64,000 bases of DNA from Pseudoduganella armeniaca (GCF_003028855.1 NZ_CP028324.1:4464001-4528000); one strand, 5' to 3'. Shown: positions 1 to 9,329, numbered from the stretch's first letter. A program made the numbers and translations. Notes: generated by a model from the letters alone, not told the origin.

Positions 1-40
1 CGGCGACGATCTTCTTAACGCGTTGTTCGATATCGGACAT
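1..40 (-). CDS. acpP: Acyl carrier protein AcpP, N-terminal fragment (cut by window edge)
   Basis: Only the first 13 codons are in the window. They read MSDIEQRVKKIVA, the typical start of bacterial acyl carrier protein, which carries growing acyl chains on a phosphopantetheine arm in the cytoplasm. It lies just downstream of fabG on the same strand, the standard position in the fab cluster. The Ser that takes the prosthetic group is outside the window. Confidence 0.9.
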   Translation of the reverse strand, partial: MSDIEQRVKKIVA

Positions 41-203
41 GTTATGGCTCCATTGTGGATGTTACGGAAAGCGCGCATTTTATCAGGTTTGCGCGTCGAA
101 AAACTAATTTCGGCATCTGTGCTCAGCTTTACCGAAATCGTTCGTAAAAGACGGGATCGTGCTTCTAAAGCAGCTGCACACCCCATCGATTCTTGCCGCT
201 GGA

Positions 204-218
204 CACTTAATATAAGTG
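204..218. promoter_or_regulatory. 15-bp palindrome between fabG and acpP
   Basis: A perfect inverted repeat, CACTTA-ATA-TAAGTG, lies 10 bases past the fabG stop codon and about 165 bases before acpP. It is too short and has no U-tract, so a terminator is unlikely. It could be a protein-binding site or part of the acpP promoter region. The rest of the 188-bp gap shows nothing else I can name. Confidence 0.3.
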
Positions 219-228
219 CCCGGGCGGC

Positions 229-975
229 TTATCCCATGTACATGCCGCCGTTCACGTGCAGCGTGGTACCGGTAATGTAATTGGCTTGCGGCGAGGCCAG
301 GAAGGCGACCGCCGCGGCGATGTCTTCCGGCTTGCCCAGGCGGCCCAGCGGGATCTGCGTCAGCAGGGCCGCGTGCTGCTCTTCGCCCAGCACCTTGGTC
401 ATGTCGGTGTCGATGAAACCCGGCGCGATGCAGTTGACGGTGATGTTGCGGCTGCCGATCTCGCGCGCCAGCGCGCGGCTCATGCCTTCCACCCCGGCCT
501 TGGCGGCGGCGTAGTTCATCTGGCCGGGATTGCCGGACGAGGCGACCACCGACGTGATGTTGATGATGCGGCCGGCCTTGGCCTTCATCATGCCGCGCAG
601 CACGCCGCGCGACAGGCGGCCGACAGCCGACAGGTTGGTCAGGATGACCTTGTCCCACTCCTCGTCCTTCATGCGCATCGCCAGCTGGTCGGCCGTGATG
701 CCCGCATTGTTGACGAGGATGCCGACGGCGCCGTATTCCTTGGCGATCTCGTCGAGAATGGCCGTGCAGCGCTCGGCGTCGGTGACGTTCAGGACGGCGC
801 CCTTGCCGGCTTCGGGGCCGATCTCGGCCAGGTAGGCGGAGATCGCCTGCGCGCCTGCCTCGGTGGTGGCGGTGCCGACGACTTTCGCGCCCTGGCGCGC
901 CAGTTCGATGGCGATGGCCTTGCCGATGCCGCGCGACGCGCCCGTGACGAGGGCGACTTGATTGGACAGGTTCAT
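229..975 (-). CDS. fabG: 3-oxoacyl-[ACP] reductase FabG
   Basis: NADPH-dependent reductase of the fatty-acid elongation cycle, a short-chain dehydrogenase/reductase. Visible motifs are the cofactor loop TGASRGIG near the N-terminus, NNAG, the catalytic Ser in ITSVVA and the YxxxK pair in NYAAAKAG. I start at the second ATG (position 975, MNLSNQV) because the GAAGG ribosome-binding site sits about 9 bases before it but directly abuts the upstream in-frame ATG at 984. The resulting 248 residues match the usual length. It follows fabD on the same strand with a 58-base gap and is presumably in the same operon. Confidence 0.95.
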   Translation of the reverse strand: MNLSNQVALVTGASRGIGKAIAIELARQGAKVVGTATTEAGAQAISAYLAEIGPEAGKGAVLNVTDAERCTAILDEIAKEYGAVGILVNNAGITADQLAMRMKDEEWDKVILTNLSAVGRLSRGVLRGMMKAKAGRIINITSVVASSGNPGQMNYAAAKAGVEGMSRALAREIGSRNITVNCIAPGFIDTDMTKVLGEEQHAALLTQIPLGRLGKPEDIAAAVAFLASPQANYITGTTLHVNGGMYMG

Positions 976-1033
976 GGTTGGCATCCCTTCTTTGTGGAAT
1001 TGTTCGACGGCCCGGCAGTGCCGGGCCGGTGCA

Positions 1034-1975
1034 TCACTGCAGCGTGGCCAGCACGCGTTCCAGCGATGCCTGGTCGACGATCGCGTCGCCCACCAGGTTC
1101 GGATCGATCCGCTTGACCAGACCCATCAGCACCTTGCCGGGACCGCATTCGATCACCTGCGTGATGCCGCGGCCGGCGACCTGCTGCATCGTCTCGACCC
1201 AGCGCACCGGGCTGGCGGCCTGGCGCACCAGCGCATCCTTGATGCTGGCGGGATCGGTCAGCACGGCCACGTCGGCATTGTTGATCAGCTCGATCTGCGG
1301 GGCCTCGAAATGCAGGTTGGCCATGTAGTCGCGCAGGCGGTCGGAAGCAGGCTTCAGCAGCGACGAGTGGAACGGCGCCGACACCGGCAGCCGCATCGCG
1401 CGCTTGGCGCCCTTGGCCTTGGCGAACTCGCAGGCCTTCTCGACAGCGGCCGTGTGGCCGGCGATGACGACCTGGGCCGGCGCGTTGAAATTGACGGCCT
1501 CGACCACCTGGCTCGGATCAAGGGCCAGCGCCTCGGCGCAGGCGGCACGCACGTCGTCGTCCGACAGGCCCAGCACGACAGCCATCGTGCCCTGCCCCAC
1601 CGGCACGGCTTCCTGCATCGCCTGGGCGCGGAAGCGCACCAGCGGCACGGCGTCCTTGAACGAGATCACGCCGGCAGCCACCAGCGCCGAGTATTCGCCC
1701 AGGCTGTGGCCGGCGACGACGGACGGTACCGGACCGCCCGCGGCGATCCAGGCGCGGTACACGGCGACAGCCGCCGTCAGCATCGCCGGCTGCGTGTTGG
1801 TGGTCAGGTCCAGCTCTTCCTTCGGGCCTTCCTCGATCAGCTTGCCGAGGTCGAACTGCAGCGCGTCGGAGGCTTCGGCCACGGTTTGCGCCACCACGGG
1901 ATTGCCGGCAAAGCCCGCCAGCATCGCGACAGCCTGGGAACCCTGGCCCGGGAATACAAATGCAAATTTGGTCAT
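1034..1975 (-). CDS. fabD: Malonyl-CoA:ACP transacylase FabD
   Basis: Transfers malonyl groups from CoA to acyl carrier protein, supplying the extender unit for fatty-acid synthesis. The 313-residue protein starts MTKFAFVFPGQGSQ, the family signature, and carries the nucleophile elbow GHSLGEYSAL with the catalytic Ser. The open frame continues far upstream, but that part is the fabH gene in another frame. The ATG at 1975 is set by the conserved N-terminus and an AGAAAGAGA stretch before it. It lies between fabH and fabG, all leftward. Confidence 0.95.
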   Translation of the reverse strand: MTKFAFVFPGQGSQAVAMLAGFAGNPVVAQTVAEASDALQFDLGKLIEEGPKEELDLTTNTQPAMLTAAVAVYRAWIAAGGPVPSVVAGHSLGEYSALVAAGVISFKDAVPLVRFRAQAMQEAVPVGQGTMAVVLGLSDDDVRAACAEALALDPSQVVEAVNFNAPAQVVIAGHTAAVEKACEFAKAKGAKRAMRLPVSAPFHSSLLKPASDRLRDYMANLHFEAPQIELINNADVAVLTDPASIKDALVRQAASPVRWVETMQQVAGRGITQVIECGPGKVLMGLVKRIDPNLVGDAIVDQASLERVLATLQ

Positions 1976-2100
1976 CTTGTTCTCTTTCTGATTGGGATGC
2001 GGCGCAAGGCTAACGCGCCCGGCGCCGGCGCGGCTACGGCTGGCTTGTAGAACACTAATTCTAAATCGGCGCGCATTGTACACCGCCGCCAGCGCTTTGC

Positions 2101-3087
2101 TTACATCCGGGCCAGCACCGCGCCCCACGTGAAGCCGCCGCCCACGCCTTCCATCATCACCGTCTGGCCCGGCTGGATGCGGCCATCGCGCACGGCGGCG
2201 TCGAGCGCCAGCGGAATCGACGCGGCCGACGTGTTGCCATGCTGGTCCACCGTCACGACCATCTTCTCCAGTGGCAGGCCCAGCTTTTTCGCGGTGCCGT
2301 TCATGATGCGGATATTGGCCTGGTGCGGGATCAGCCAGTCGATCTGATCGGACGTCATGCCGGCATGGTCGAGCGCCTCGTGCGCCACCTTCTCCAGCAC
2401 GGAGACCGCCAGCTTGAACACGGCCTGGCCATCCATGTACAGGAACGCGCTGCCGGCCACGGCGCCGCCGGCCACGTTGCCGGGTACCGACAGGATGTCC
2501 GCATGGCGGCCGTCCGCATGCAGCTTGCAGGCCAGCACGCCGGGCTCTTGCGACGCCGTCATGACGACCGCGCCAGCGCCGTCGCCGAACAGCACGCAGG
2601 TGGTGCGGTCCTCGAAGTTCAGGATGCGCGAGAACACCTCGGCGCCGATCACCAGCACGTTCTTGTGCATGCCGGACTTGATGAAGCTGTCCGCCGACGC
2701 CACCGCGTAGACGAAGCCGCTGCAGACGGCCTGCACGTCGACGGCCGCGCTGGTATTGGTCATACCCAGCTTGCGCTGTACGATGCAGGCGGTGCTGGGG
2801 AAGCTGCCGAAGAAATCGGGCGTCGAGCTGGCGACGATGATCAGGTCGATGTCGTCCGGGCGCAGGCCCGCCATCTCCAGCGCGCGCTGCGCGGCGATCA
2901 CGCCCAGGTCGGACGACACCTGCTCGGGCGCCGCGTAGTGGCGCGCCTTGATGCCGCTGCGCGACGAGATCCACTCGTCGGACGTCTCGATGCCCTTGGC
3001 CGCCAACTGCTCGGCCAGGTCGAAGTTGGTTACACGCCGCTCAGGCAGGTAGCTGCCGGTACCGATAATTTTGCTGTACAAAGTCAT
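2101..3087 (-). CDS. fabH: 3-oxoacyl-[ACP] synthase III FabH
   Basis: Condenses an acyl-CoA with malonyl-ACP to start fatty-acid synthesis. The 328-residue thiolase-fold protein begins MTLYSKIIGTGSYLPER. It shows the catalytic Cys in AVCSGFVYA, the His in PHQANIRI and the C-terminal glycine-rich GVGGGFTWG. The ATG overlaps the plsX stop codon by four bases (ATGA), which implies translational coupling. A longer upstream in-frame reading has no family support. Confidence 0.95.
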   Translation of the reverse strand: MTLYSKIIGTGSYLPERRVTNFDLAEQLAAKGIETSDEWISSRSGIKARHYAAPEQVSSDLGVIAAQRALEMAGLRPDDIDLIIVASSTPDFFGSFPSTACIVQRKLGMTNTSAAVDVQAVCSGFVYAVASADSFIKSGMHKNVLVIGAEVFSRILNFEDRTTCVLFGDGAGAVVMTASQEPGVLACKLHADGRHADILSVPGNVAGGAVAGSAFLYMDGQAVFKLAVSVLEKVAHEALDHAGMTSDQIDWLIPHQANIRIMNGTAKKLGLPLEKMVVTVDQHGNTSAASIPLALDAAVRDGRIQPGQTVMMEGVGGGFTWGAVLARM

Positions 3088-4148
3088 GCAGTCTCGTCCG
3101 ATTTCGTTGCGTTCGGTTGGGGTTCGCGCGGCATCAGCTCGGCGATCATGTCCGCCAGCTGCTGCTGCACGTCGTTTTTGGCGGCCTCGAAGGCGCGGCG
3201 GATGGCCCATTCGAAGGCTTCCGCGTCGGCGCCGCCGTGGCTCTTGAACACCAGCCCGCGCAGGCCCAGCAGGCTAGCGCCATTGTAGCGCGCGGGATTG
3301 AGGCGTTTGGTGATGCGCTTGAGGGCGCTGCGGGCGATCACGGCGCCGAGCATCGTCAGCGGCGAGCGCTTGAATTCGGTCGTCAGCACCAGCTTGAAAA
3401 AGCGCGCCAGGCCTTCGATGGCCTTCAGCGTGACGTTGCCGACAAAGCCGTCGCACACCACCACGTCGGTGGTGCCCTTGAAGATATCGTTGCCCTCGAC
3501 GTTGCCGAAGAAATTCAGCTTGCCGCGCTCGTGGTCCGCGCGCAGCAGCTGCGACGTGGCCTTGACCACCTCGTTGCCCTTGATGTCTTCCGTGCCCACG
3601 TTGAGGAGGCCAATGGTGGGACGGGCGATGCCTTCCATCGCGTGCACCAGCACGGAGCCCATGATGGCGAACTGGTGCAGGTGGTGCGGTTCGCAGTCGA
3701 CGTTGGCGCCCAGGTCCATCACATAGGTGGGGCCGTCGTTCATGTTCGGCATGATGGTGCAGATGGCGGGACGGTCGACGCCGGCCATCGTTTTCAGCAC
3801 ATAGCGTGAGACGGCCATCAGCGCGCCGGTATTGCCGGCCGAGACGCAGGCTTGCGCCTTGCCGTCCTTGACCTGCTCGATGGCCACGCGCATCGAGGAG
3901 TCCTTCTTGCGCCGCAGCGCCACTTCCAGTGGGTCGTCCATCGTCACCTGTTCGGAGGCGTGCAGGATGGACAGGCGTGGATGCGCATCGGCATGCAGCT
4001 TTTTCAGCTCGGCCTTGACGACGTCTTCGAGCCCGACCAGGGTCAGCTCGGCATCGGGATTGCGTTTCAGGAAGGAGATTGCGGCGGGAATGGTGACAGA
4101 CGGGCCGTGGTCTCCGCCCATGCAGTCGATTGAGATTTTGATTGTCAT
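3084..4148 (-). CDS. plsX: Phosphate acyltransferase PlsX
   Basis: Makes acyl-phosphate from acyl-ACP, the first step of phospholipid synthesis through PlsY. The protein begins MTIKISIDCMGGDHGP, the family signature, and has the usual length of about 354 residues. The ATG at 4148 is preferred over an in-frame TTG nine bases upstream. It is first in the run plsX-fabH-fabD-fabG and overlaps fabH. A terminator-like hairpin separates it from rpmF, so plsX may have its own promoter in the short gap. Confidence 0.95.
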   Translation of the reverse strand: MTIKISIDCMGGDHGPSVTIPAAISFLKRNPDAELTLVGLEDVVKAELKKLHADAHPRLSILHASEQVTMDDPLEVALRRKKDSSMRVAIEQVKDGKAQACVSAGNTGALMAVSRYVLKTMAGVDRPAICTIMPNMNDGPTYVMDLGANVDCEPHHLHQFAIMGSVLVHAMEGIARPTIGLLNVGTEDIKGNEVVKATSQLLRADHERGKLNFFGNVEGNDIFKGTTDVVVCDGFVGNVTLKAIEGLARFFKLVLTTEFKRSPLTMLGAVIARSALKRITKRLNPARYNGASLLGLRGLVFKSHGGADAEAFEWAIRRAFEAAKNDVQQQLADMIAELMPREPQPNATKSDETA

Positions 4149-4229
4149 TGCGGGCAAAGAAGCAATTCTGACGGTGACGTCAGAGCCTGCGGTATTCAGT
4201 TACACGCCGATAAAAAGCGGCGGGGGAAA

Positions 4230-4276
4230 AGAAAAAGCGGCGCCACGTCAGTTTCACTGCGTCGCGCCGCTTTTGG
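4230..4276 (-). terminator. Hairpin terminator after rpmF
   Basis: Read leftward, arms of the form AAAAGCGGCGC and GCGCCGCTTTTT pair around a loop of about 15 bases and end in a T-run. It lies between the rpmF stop and the plsX start, so it could end or weaken transcription from yceD-rpmF into the fab genes. Confidence 0.6.
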
Positions 4277-4301
4277 TCTTTTGCCGGACAAAAAACGTCG
4301 A

Positions 4302-4484
4302 TTACTCGTCGTTCTTGGTCTTCAGCACTTTGCGACCACGGTAGAAGCCGTTCGGGCTGATGTGGTGACGCAGGTGCGTTTCGCCGGTCGTCGGCTCGAC
4401 GGCCAGGTTTGGCGCAACCAGGAAATCGTGCGAACGGTGCATGCCGCGCTTCGAAGGGGACTTCTTGTTCTGTTGAACTGCCAT
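4302..4484 (-). CDS. rpmF: 50S ribosomal protein L32
   Basis: A 60-residue basic ribosomal protein beginning MAVQQNKKSPSKRGMHR, the L32 signature. The C-terminal half HHISPNGFYRGRKV is also typical. Unlike many homologues it has no CxxC zinc ribbon. It sits between yceD and plsX, the near-universal arrangement. A 192-base gap separates it from yceD, in which I see no gene. Confidence 0.97.
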   Translation of the reverse strand: MAVQQNKKSPSKRGMHRSHDFLVAPNLAVEPTTGETHLRHHISPNGFYRGRKVLKTKNDE

Positions 4485-4676
4485 GATGACTCCTAATACT
4501 TAAGTTCTAAAATTTTAACACAAACGACCCGCAAAACGATGCGAATCGAGTATCCCAGCGGCAATCGCTTGCCGACCCGTGACTGCCTGCTGCTCTACTA
4601 CTGAATGCCACACTCGCAGCCCGCCTGGCACGTTTTCTTTGCCTTCTCGCGAAGGCGGTACTGCACACTGCAAAAC

Positions 4677-5174
4677 TTATGATTTCTTGAGCTCACGGAG
4701 AGCTTCGAACGGTGATTTCTTTTCGCTCTTGACCGAGTCGAGCAGCCCCGTATCCGGGCAGGTCTCGTGCTTCGGTGCTTGCGGCAAGGCCAGCAGGGCC
4801 TCGTCTTCAATCAGGTCCATCAGGTTCATGGAACGGGTGCCGACGATGACGTCGATCGTTTCGTCGTCGACGATCTCTTCGATCTCGTCGGCGTGGGCAT
4901 CGCTCTCGCCCAGCATCAGCAATGTCGCGGAGTCGATCTCGTACGCGAACGGGGTCAGGCAGCGCTGGCACGTCAGTTGCACGGTGCCGGCAACGGCCAG
5001 GCGCATCTGCGGGAACCCCTGCTTGCTCGTGCTGCCTTCGGCGCGCCACGTGATGGCGCCCGACTTGTCGGCGCAATCGCGGGCCAGACGTTCCATTTCA
5101 GCCACCGGCGTGACGCCTTCGCGCGTGCTGTTGGTCCGACAGAATTCAAAGGCGTCGATCACAAGAGCATTCAT
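4677..5174 (-). CDS. yceD: DUF177 / YceD family protein
   Basis: A 165-residue acidic protein of the YceD (DUF177) family, linked by published work to 23S rRNA accumulation. The family is nearly always found beside rpmF, as here. It shows the conserved cysteine cluster LTCQRCLTPF in the middle and CPDTG near the C-terminus, plus an acidic stretch between them. It is divergent from maf, and the 194-base gap between them must hold both promoters. Confidence 0.88.
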   Translation of the reverse strand: MNALVIDAFEFCRTNSTREGVTPVAEMERLARDCADKSGAITWRAEGSTSKQGFPQMRLAVAGTVQLTCQRCLTPFAYEIDSATLLMLGESDAHADEIEEIVDDETIDVIVGTRSMNLMDLIEDEALLALPQAPKHETCPDTGLLDSVKSEKKSPFEALRELKKS

Positions 5175-5368
5175 TGGCTAAAATTTCCCTAGAAAACCTG
5201 CGATAATAACAGGGTTTTCGGCGCCGCGTCAAAGACTTGGCCGCATTTACAGCAGCCTGGAGGCGTTTCGAGCGGTTTGCCGTTGGTAAACTGCACGGCC
5301 CGGTCATCGCCCAATCACGGCGCACAGAGCATATAACAATTCGTGGCCCGCTGCCATAAAAACTTTCC

Positions 5369-5979
5369 ATGAACCCAACGCCTGTTCTTCCTACCGCCAC
5401 GCCCCTGATCCTTGCCAGCAGCTCCGCCTACCGCCGCGAACTGCTGCAGCGCCTGCACCTGCCGTTCACCGTGGACGTGCCCGCCATCGACGAAAGCCCC
5501 TGCCCGGCGAGACGCCGGCCGCCACGGCGCTGCGCCTGGCGCGCCAGAAAGCCAGCGCCGTGGCCGCGCGCCATCCCGGCAGCCTCGTCATCGGCTCCGA
5601 CCAGGTCGCCACCCTGGACGACGCCCAGATCGGCAAGCCCGGCAGCCACGCCGCCGCCCTGGCGCAGCTGCAAACGATGCGCGGGCGCGAAGTGGTGTTC
5701 CACACGGCGCTGTGCCTGGCCGATGGCCGTGACGGCAGCTTCCAGGTGGAAGACATTCAAACCATCGTAAAGTTCCGCGACCTGCCGGATGCCGAACTCG
5801 ATGCCTACCTGCGCATCGAGCAGCCCTACGACTGCGCCGGCAGCGCCAAGAACGAGGGCCTGGGCATCGCCATCCTGGAACGGATCGATTCGACCGACCC
5901 CACCGCGCTGACGGGCCTGCCCCTGATCGCCCTGACGGGCATGCTGCGCCGCGCCGGCGTCATCTTCTTCCAACAATAA
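5369..5979 (+). pseudogene. maf: Maf nucleotide pyrophosphatase, frameshifted by one missing base
   Basis: Maf/YceF proteins hydrolyse non-canonical or methylated nucleoside triphosphates. The first frame reads LILASSSAYRRELLQRL through DESPCP, then the homology continues in another frame with HPGSLVIGSDQVA (the catalytic Asp region) and FRDLPDAELDAYL to the end. One extra C in the run at 5497-5500 would restore a full-length protein of about 203 residues reading DESPLPGETPAA across the join. Nothing else is decayed, so a sequencing error in a C-run is the simplest explanation. The next gene starts 14 bases downstream. Confidence 0.88.
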
Positions 5980-5993
5980 GAAAGCACCATTTC

Positions 5994-6731
5994 ATGCCAG
6001 GCACGCTTTACCTGATTCCGAACACCCTGGGCGAGACCGTCTCGCTGGACCACGTCATTCCCACCCACGTGCAGGCGACGACGGCGCAGCTGACGCACTT
6101 CGTCGCCGAAAACGCCAAGACGGCGCGCGCCTTCCTCAAGCTCGTCAACGCGGCGCACCCGCTGGCCGTGCCGCTGCAGCAGATCGCCATCGCCGAACTG
6201 AACGTCAACACCAAGGCGGACGCGCTGGCCGGCCTGCTGGCGCCGCTGCACGCGGGGCACGACGTCGGCCTGCTGTCGGAAGCGGGCGTGCCTGCCGTGG
6301 CGGACCCAGGTGCGGACCTGGTGCGCCTTGCGCACAAGGAGAGTATTCCGGTGCGGCCGCTGGTGGGCCCCTCCTCGCTGCTGCTAGCCGTGATGGCGAG
6401 CGGCCTGAATGGCCAGAGCTTCGCCTTCAACGGCTACCTGCCGACGGACGCCGCCGCGCGCAGCAAGCGCCTGCGCGAGCTGGAGACGCGCTCGCGCCAG
6501 GAAAAGCAGACGCAGCTGTTTATCGAGACGCCGTATCGGAATGGGCAGATGCTGGAAGCGCTGGTGTCCAGCTGCCAGCCCGGCACCTTGATCTGCGTCG
6601 CTACCGACATCAGCCTGGCAACGGAAACCATCCGCACGCGCACGGCGGTGCAGTGGCAGGCAGAGCTGGCCGCTGGGCGGGCGCCGGATTTTCACAAGAA
6701 GCCGACGGTGTTCTTGTTGCTGGGGCAGTGA
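5994..6731 (+). CDS. RsmI-like SAM-dependent methyltransferase (tetrapyrrole methylase fold)
   Basis: A 245-residue protein of the family that includes RsmI, the 16S rRNA C1402 ribose methylase. It begins GTLYLIPNTLGE and has the GLLSEAGVPAVADPGADLV motif and the VRPLVGPSSLLLAVMASG segment of the SAM site, then FIETPYRNGQML. It is shorter than RsmI and looks like the paralogue that often follows maf in betaproteobacteria, so its target base is uncertain. It probably shares a transcript with maf. Confidence 0.8.
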   Translation: MPGTLYLIPNTLGETVSLDHVIPTHVQATTAQLTHFVAENAKTARAFLKLVNAAHPLAVPLQQIAIAELNVNTKADALAGLLAPLHAGHDVGLLSEAGVPAVADPGADLVRLAHKESIPVRPLVGPSSLLLAVMASGLNGQSFAFNGYLPTDAAARSKRLRELETRSRQEKQTQLFIETPYRNGQMLEALVSSCQPGTLICVATDISLATETIRTRTAVQWQAELAAGRAPDFHKKPTVFLLLGQ

Positions 6732-6743
6732 GAAAAGGCCGCA

Positions 6744-6901
6744 CTTGGGGTCTGTCCCCGCATGGGGACTGACCCCGGTTTTTATCGCCGGCGTATGAGG
6801 CGCAGTATTTCTGCGCTCAAACTGGATAAAACACGCATCAGCCGCTGATGCAAACCGGGGTCAGTCCCGAAGGGCGGTACGGCGCCCCGGCAGACCCCAA
6901 G
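6744..6901. repeat. Paired REP-like palindromes, family A, copy 1
   Basis: Two imperfect palindromes face each other. The first has arms GGGGTCTGTCCCC and GGGGACTGACCCC, which pair except for one central T opposite T, followed by GGTTTT. The second, about 70 bases on, is the reverse complement with extra bases in the loop. It fills the gap between two convergent genes. The same unit recurs at 18133 and 48591. Confidence 0.8.
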
Positions 6902-6921
6902 CCCGCGGCTTCTTTCATGCG

Positions 6922-8208
6922 TCAGCGCTTGACCGGCTCCGCGATCGCGATGCGATACTCGTCGACCCACTCGTAGGCCGCCAGCTGGCAAGCATACAGC
7001 TCGGCCGGCGTCAGCTTCAGCCCGTGCAGTAGCGCCGTCAGCTCCGGGCCTTCCTGCGCGCGCTCGACCATCTCGATCAGCTTGAGTGCCGCGCCATACT
7101 GGCCGGTACGGTGCAACAGCGCGTCGCGCACTTCGTCCAGCACATTGACGCTGCCGAGGATTTCCGACATCGCGACGGAAAACAGCGTGTCCATCAGCGA
7201 CATGATGCCGACGGTGAAACCGATGTCGGCGCTGATGCGCTCGCCCGGCTGCAGCTTTTCCAGCAGCAGCTCCATCGTCTTGCCGCGCGTCGTCGCCAGT
7301 TGCAGCAGCGGCGAGTCGTACTGCTGCCCCTTGACGTACAGCAGGATTTGCAGCCAGCGCTGCAGCTGCCGCCGACCCAGCACGATCAGCGCGTGGGCGA
7401 CGGAATTGATGCGAAAGCGCGCGCCCACCGCCGGGGTGTTGACCAGGCGCAGCAGGTTCAACGTGATCAGGGGATCAAGCTTGACGCTGCGTTCGATGTC
7501 GCGCTGCTCGGCGTCGCTGTTCAACAAGTCCAGCAGCTGCATGATGGCCAACTGCGACGGCGCGATCTTCTTGCCCGACAGGATGACGGGCTTGGCGAAG
7601 TAATAACCCTGGAAGTATTCGAAGCCCAGGTCCAGGCACTGGCGGAACTGGTCATGCGTCTCGACCTTCTCGGCCAGCAGCTTCTGGTGCGGGCTGCGCA
7701 GGGAGCGCGTCAGGGCCGCCAGCGCATCCGGTGCCAGCTGCTGGATGTCGACCTTGATGATGTCCATCAGCGGCTGCAGCTTGCGCAGGCTCTCGCTGGC
7801 GCCGCCGACGTCGTCCAGCGCGAACTTGAAGCCGGCCTGGCGCAGTTCGGCCAGGCGTGCCAGCACGTCCGGCGTGGGCTCGACCGTTTCCAGTACTTCC
7901 AGGATCACCTTGTCGTTGGGCAGGAAGCGGATGAAGTCGCTCATCAGCCCTTCCGTATCGACATTGACGTAGGCCAGCTGGTCGCCCACCACCTGTTCCA
8001 TGCCCAGCTCGGACGCATGGGCGATGACGGAAGCGGTGGCCGCCGTGCCATCGGTGAATTCCGCGCCATCGCATTCGGCGTTACGGTACAGCAGCTCGTA
8101 GGCGACGAGCCGCTGGTTGCGATTCAGGATGGGCTGCCGCGCCAGAAAGAAATTATTGGCGAACGGCATGGGAATGGCGGCTTCCGGGCGTGCGGCCATG
8201 GTCATCAC
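6922..8208 (-). CDS. EAL-HDOD signalling protein (degenerate EAL)
   Basis: A 428-residue protein with an EAL-type domain (about residues 15-210) followed by an HDOD domain (about 215-400). The N-terminal FLARQPILNRNQRLVAYELLYR is typical of this YuxH-like group. The EAL motif itself reads ELL and later metal ligands are poorly kept, although FALDDVGG is present. It therefore probably binds partners or c-di-GMP rather than hydrolysing it. HDOD domains resemble HD phosphodiesterases without the HD residues. The start could be any of three close ATGs. Confidence 0.82.
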   Translation of the reverse strand: MMTMAARPEAAIPMPFANNFFLARQPILNRNQRLVAYELLYRNAECDGAEFTDGTAATASVIAHASELGMEQVVGDQLAYVNVDTEGLMSDFIRFLPNDKVILEVLETVEPTPDVLARLAELRQAGFKFALDDVGGASESLRKLQPLMDIIKVDIQQLAPDALAALTRSLRSPHQKLLAEKVETHDQFRQCLDLGFEYFQGYYFAKPVILSGKKIAPSQLAIMQLLDLLNSDAEQRDIERSVKLDPLITLNLLRLVNTPAVGARFRINSVAHALIVLGRRQLQRWLQILLYVKGQQYDSPLLQLATTRGKTMELLLEKLQPGERISADIGFTVGIMSLMDTLFSVAMSEILGSVNVLDEVRDALLHRTGQYGAALKLIEMVERAQEGPELTALLHGLKLTPAELYACQLAAYEWVDEYRIAIAEPVKR

Positions 8209-8237
8209 ACTTACCTGCTTGAGTACAATCCTCTAGG

Positions 8238-9329
8238 TTACCGTGATATGGCAAAGATGGCAACATCTTTATGGTTTCTTGCCACCCGTCGGACGTCCGC
8301 CAGCCGGCCGCCGGGTCGTCGCTCCGGGGCTGCCCGGCCGGCCCGATGCCGGACGTGCCCCAGGCATGCGCAGCGAACCTTGACGGCTTGGGACGCTGCC
8401 CGGCCGGGGCTCGGCAGCCTGCACGGGGCCTTGCGCGGTGTGGCGGCGTCGCCACTTTCCAGCGTAAACGCCGCGCCCTTGTCGCGGCCCAGCGCCTGCA
8501 CCAGGTAAGGCATCACCTGCTTCAGCACGGGTTCCAGCGTGTACGGCGGATTGAGGATGAACATGCCGCTGCTGTGCAGGCCGAAGCCGTCCGGGCCGGG
8601 CGTGGAGACCGTCAGCGTCACGTTCAGCCAGCTGCCGGCCGGCAGGTGCTTCAGCTTTTCCGAGAAGTTGCGTGCTTCGATCCGTTGCAGCACGGGATAC
8701 CAGATCGCGTACATGCCGGTCGGGAAGCGCTTCAAGGCGTCGCCCAGCATGTCGATCACCTTCTTGTAGTCCTGCTTGTCCTCGTACGGCGGGTCGCACA
8801 GCACCAGCGCGCGGCGCGACGGCGGCGGCAGCAGCGCGCGCACGCCCAGGAAGCCGTCCGCCTTGTTGACGATCACGCGCTTGCCGCGCGTGGTCGGACG
8901 GTGGCCCTGCGCAGCCTGGTGCGCCTCGAGCTTGCGGAAGTTCTCGTCCAGCAGGCGCACGTCGGCCGGGTGCAGCTCGAACAGGCGGATGCGGTCCATC
9001 TCGCGCGCCACCTGCTCGGCGCAGTAGGGCGAGCCCGGGTAGTAGCGCATCTTGCCGCTGGGGTTCATCGCCTTGACCAGGTTGACGTACTCGGCCAGCG
9101 GCGCCGGCAGGTCGGTGCGGTCCCACAAGGGACCGATGCCGGTGTCGAATTCCGCGTTCTTCGTGGCCTGGGCGCTGTCGAGCGCATACACGCCGGCACC
9201 CGCGTGGGTGTCGATGTAGCTGTACGCGACGTCCTTCTGGTTCAGGTATTGCAGCAGCTGGATCTGGACGAAGTGTTTCAGGACATCGGCGTGATTGCCG
9301 GCATGGAAGGCGTGACGGTAACTGAACAT
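8238..9329 (-). CDS. rlmJ: 23S rRNA (adenine-2030-N6)-methyltransferase RlmJ, C-terminal tail probably frameshifted
   Basis: Methylates A2030 of 23S rRNA. It starts MFSYRHAFHAGNHADVLKH, the family signature, and has the catalytic DPPY in VLCDPPYEDKQDY. The usual family length is about 280 residues, and homology ends near AAFTLESGDA. The tail after this reads naturally only in another frame, as a Gly/Pro/Arg-rich extension ending GGRPTGGKKP with a stop at 8269-8271. One missing base in the G-run at 8425-8428 would explain this. The uncorrected frame ends at 8238. The catalytic domain is unaffected either way. Confidence 0.9.
   Translation of the reverse strand: MFSYRHAFHAGNHADVLKHFVQIQLLQYLNQKDVAYSYIDTHAGAGVYALDSAQATKNAEFDTGIGPLWDRTDLPAPLAEYVNLVKAMNPSGKMRYYPGSPYCAEQVAREMDRIRLFELHPADVRLLDENFRKLEAHQAAQGHRPTTRGKRVIVNKADGFLGVRALLPPPSRRALVLCDPPYEDKQDYKKVIDMLGDALKRFPTGMYAIWYPVLQRIEARNFSEKLKHLPAGSWLNVTLTVSTPGPDGFGLHSSGMFILNPPYTLEPVLKQVMPYLVQALGRDKGAAFTLESGDAATPRKAPCRLPSPGRAASQAVKVRCACLGHVRHRAGRAAPERRPGGRLADVRRVARNHKDVAIFAISR

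Noticed and set aside
104..658. Long open frame overlapping fabG on the same strand
   Set aside because: It is the G+C-rich shadow of fabG in another frame, with no family motifs; many similar frames occur on both strands of every gene here.
1976..2974. N-terminal extension of FabD in the same frame
   Set aside because: This stretch is fabH read in another frame; FabD homology begins exactly at MTKFAFVFPGQG.
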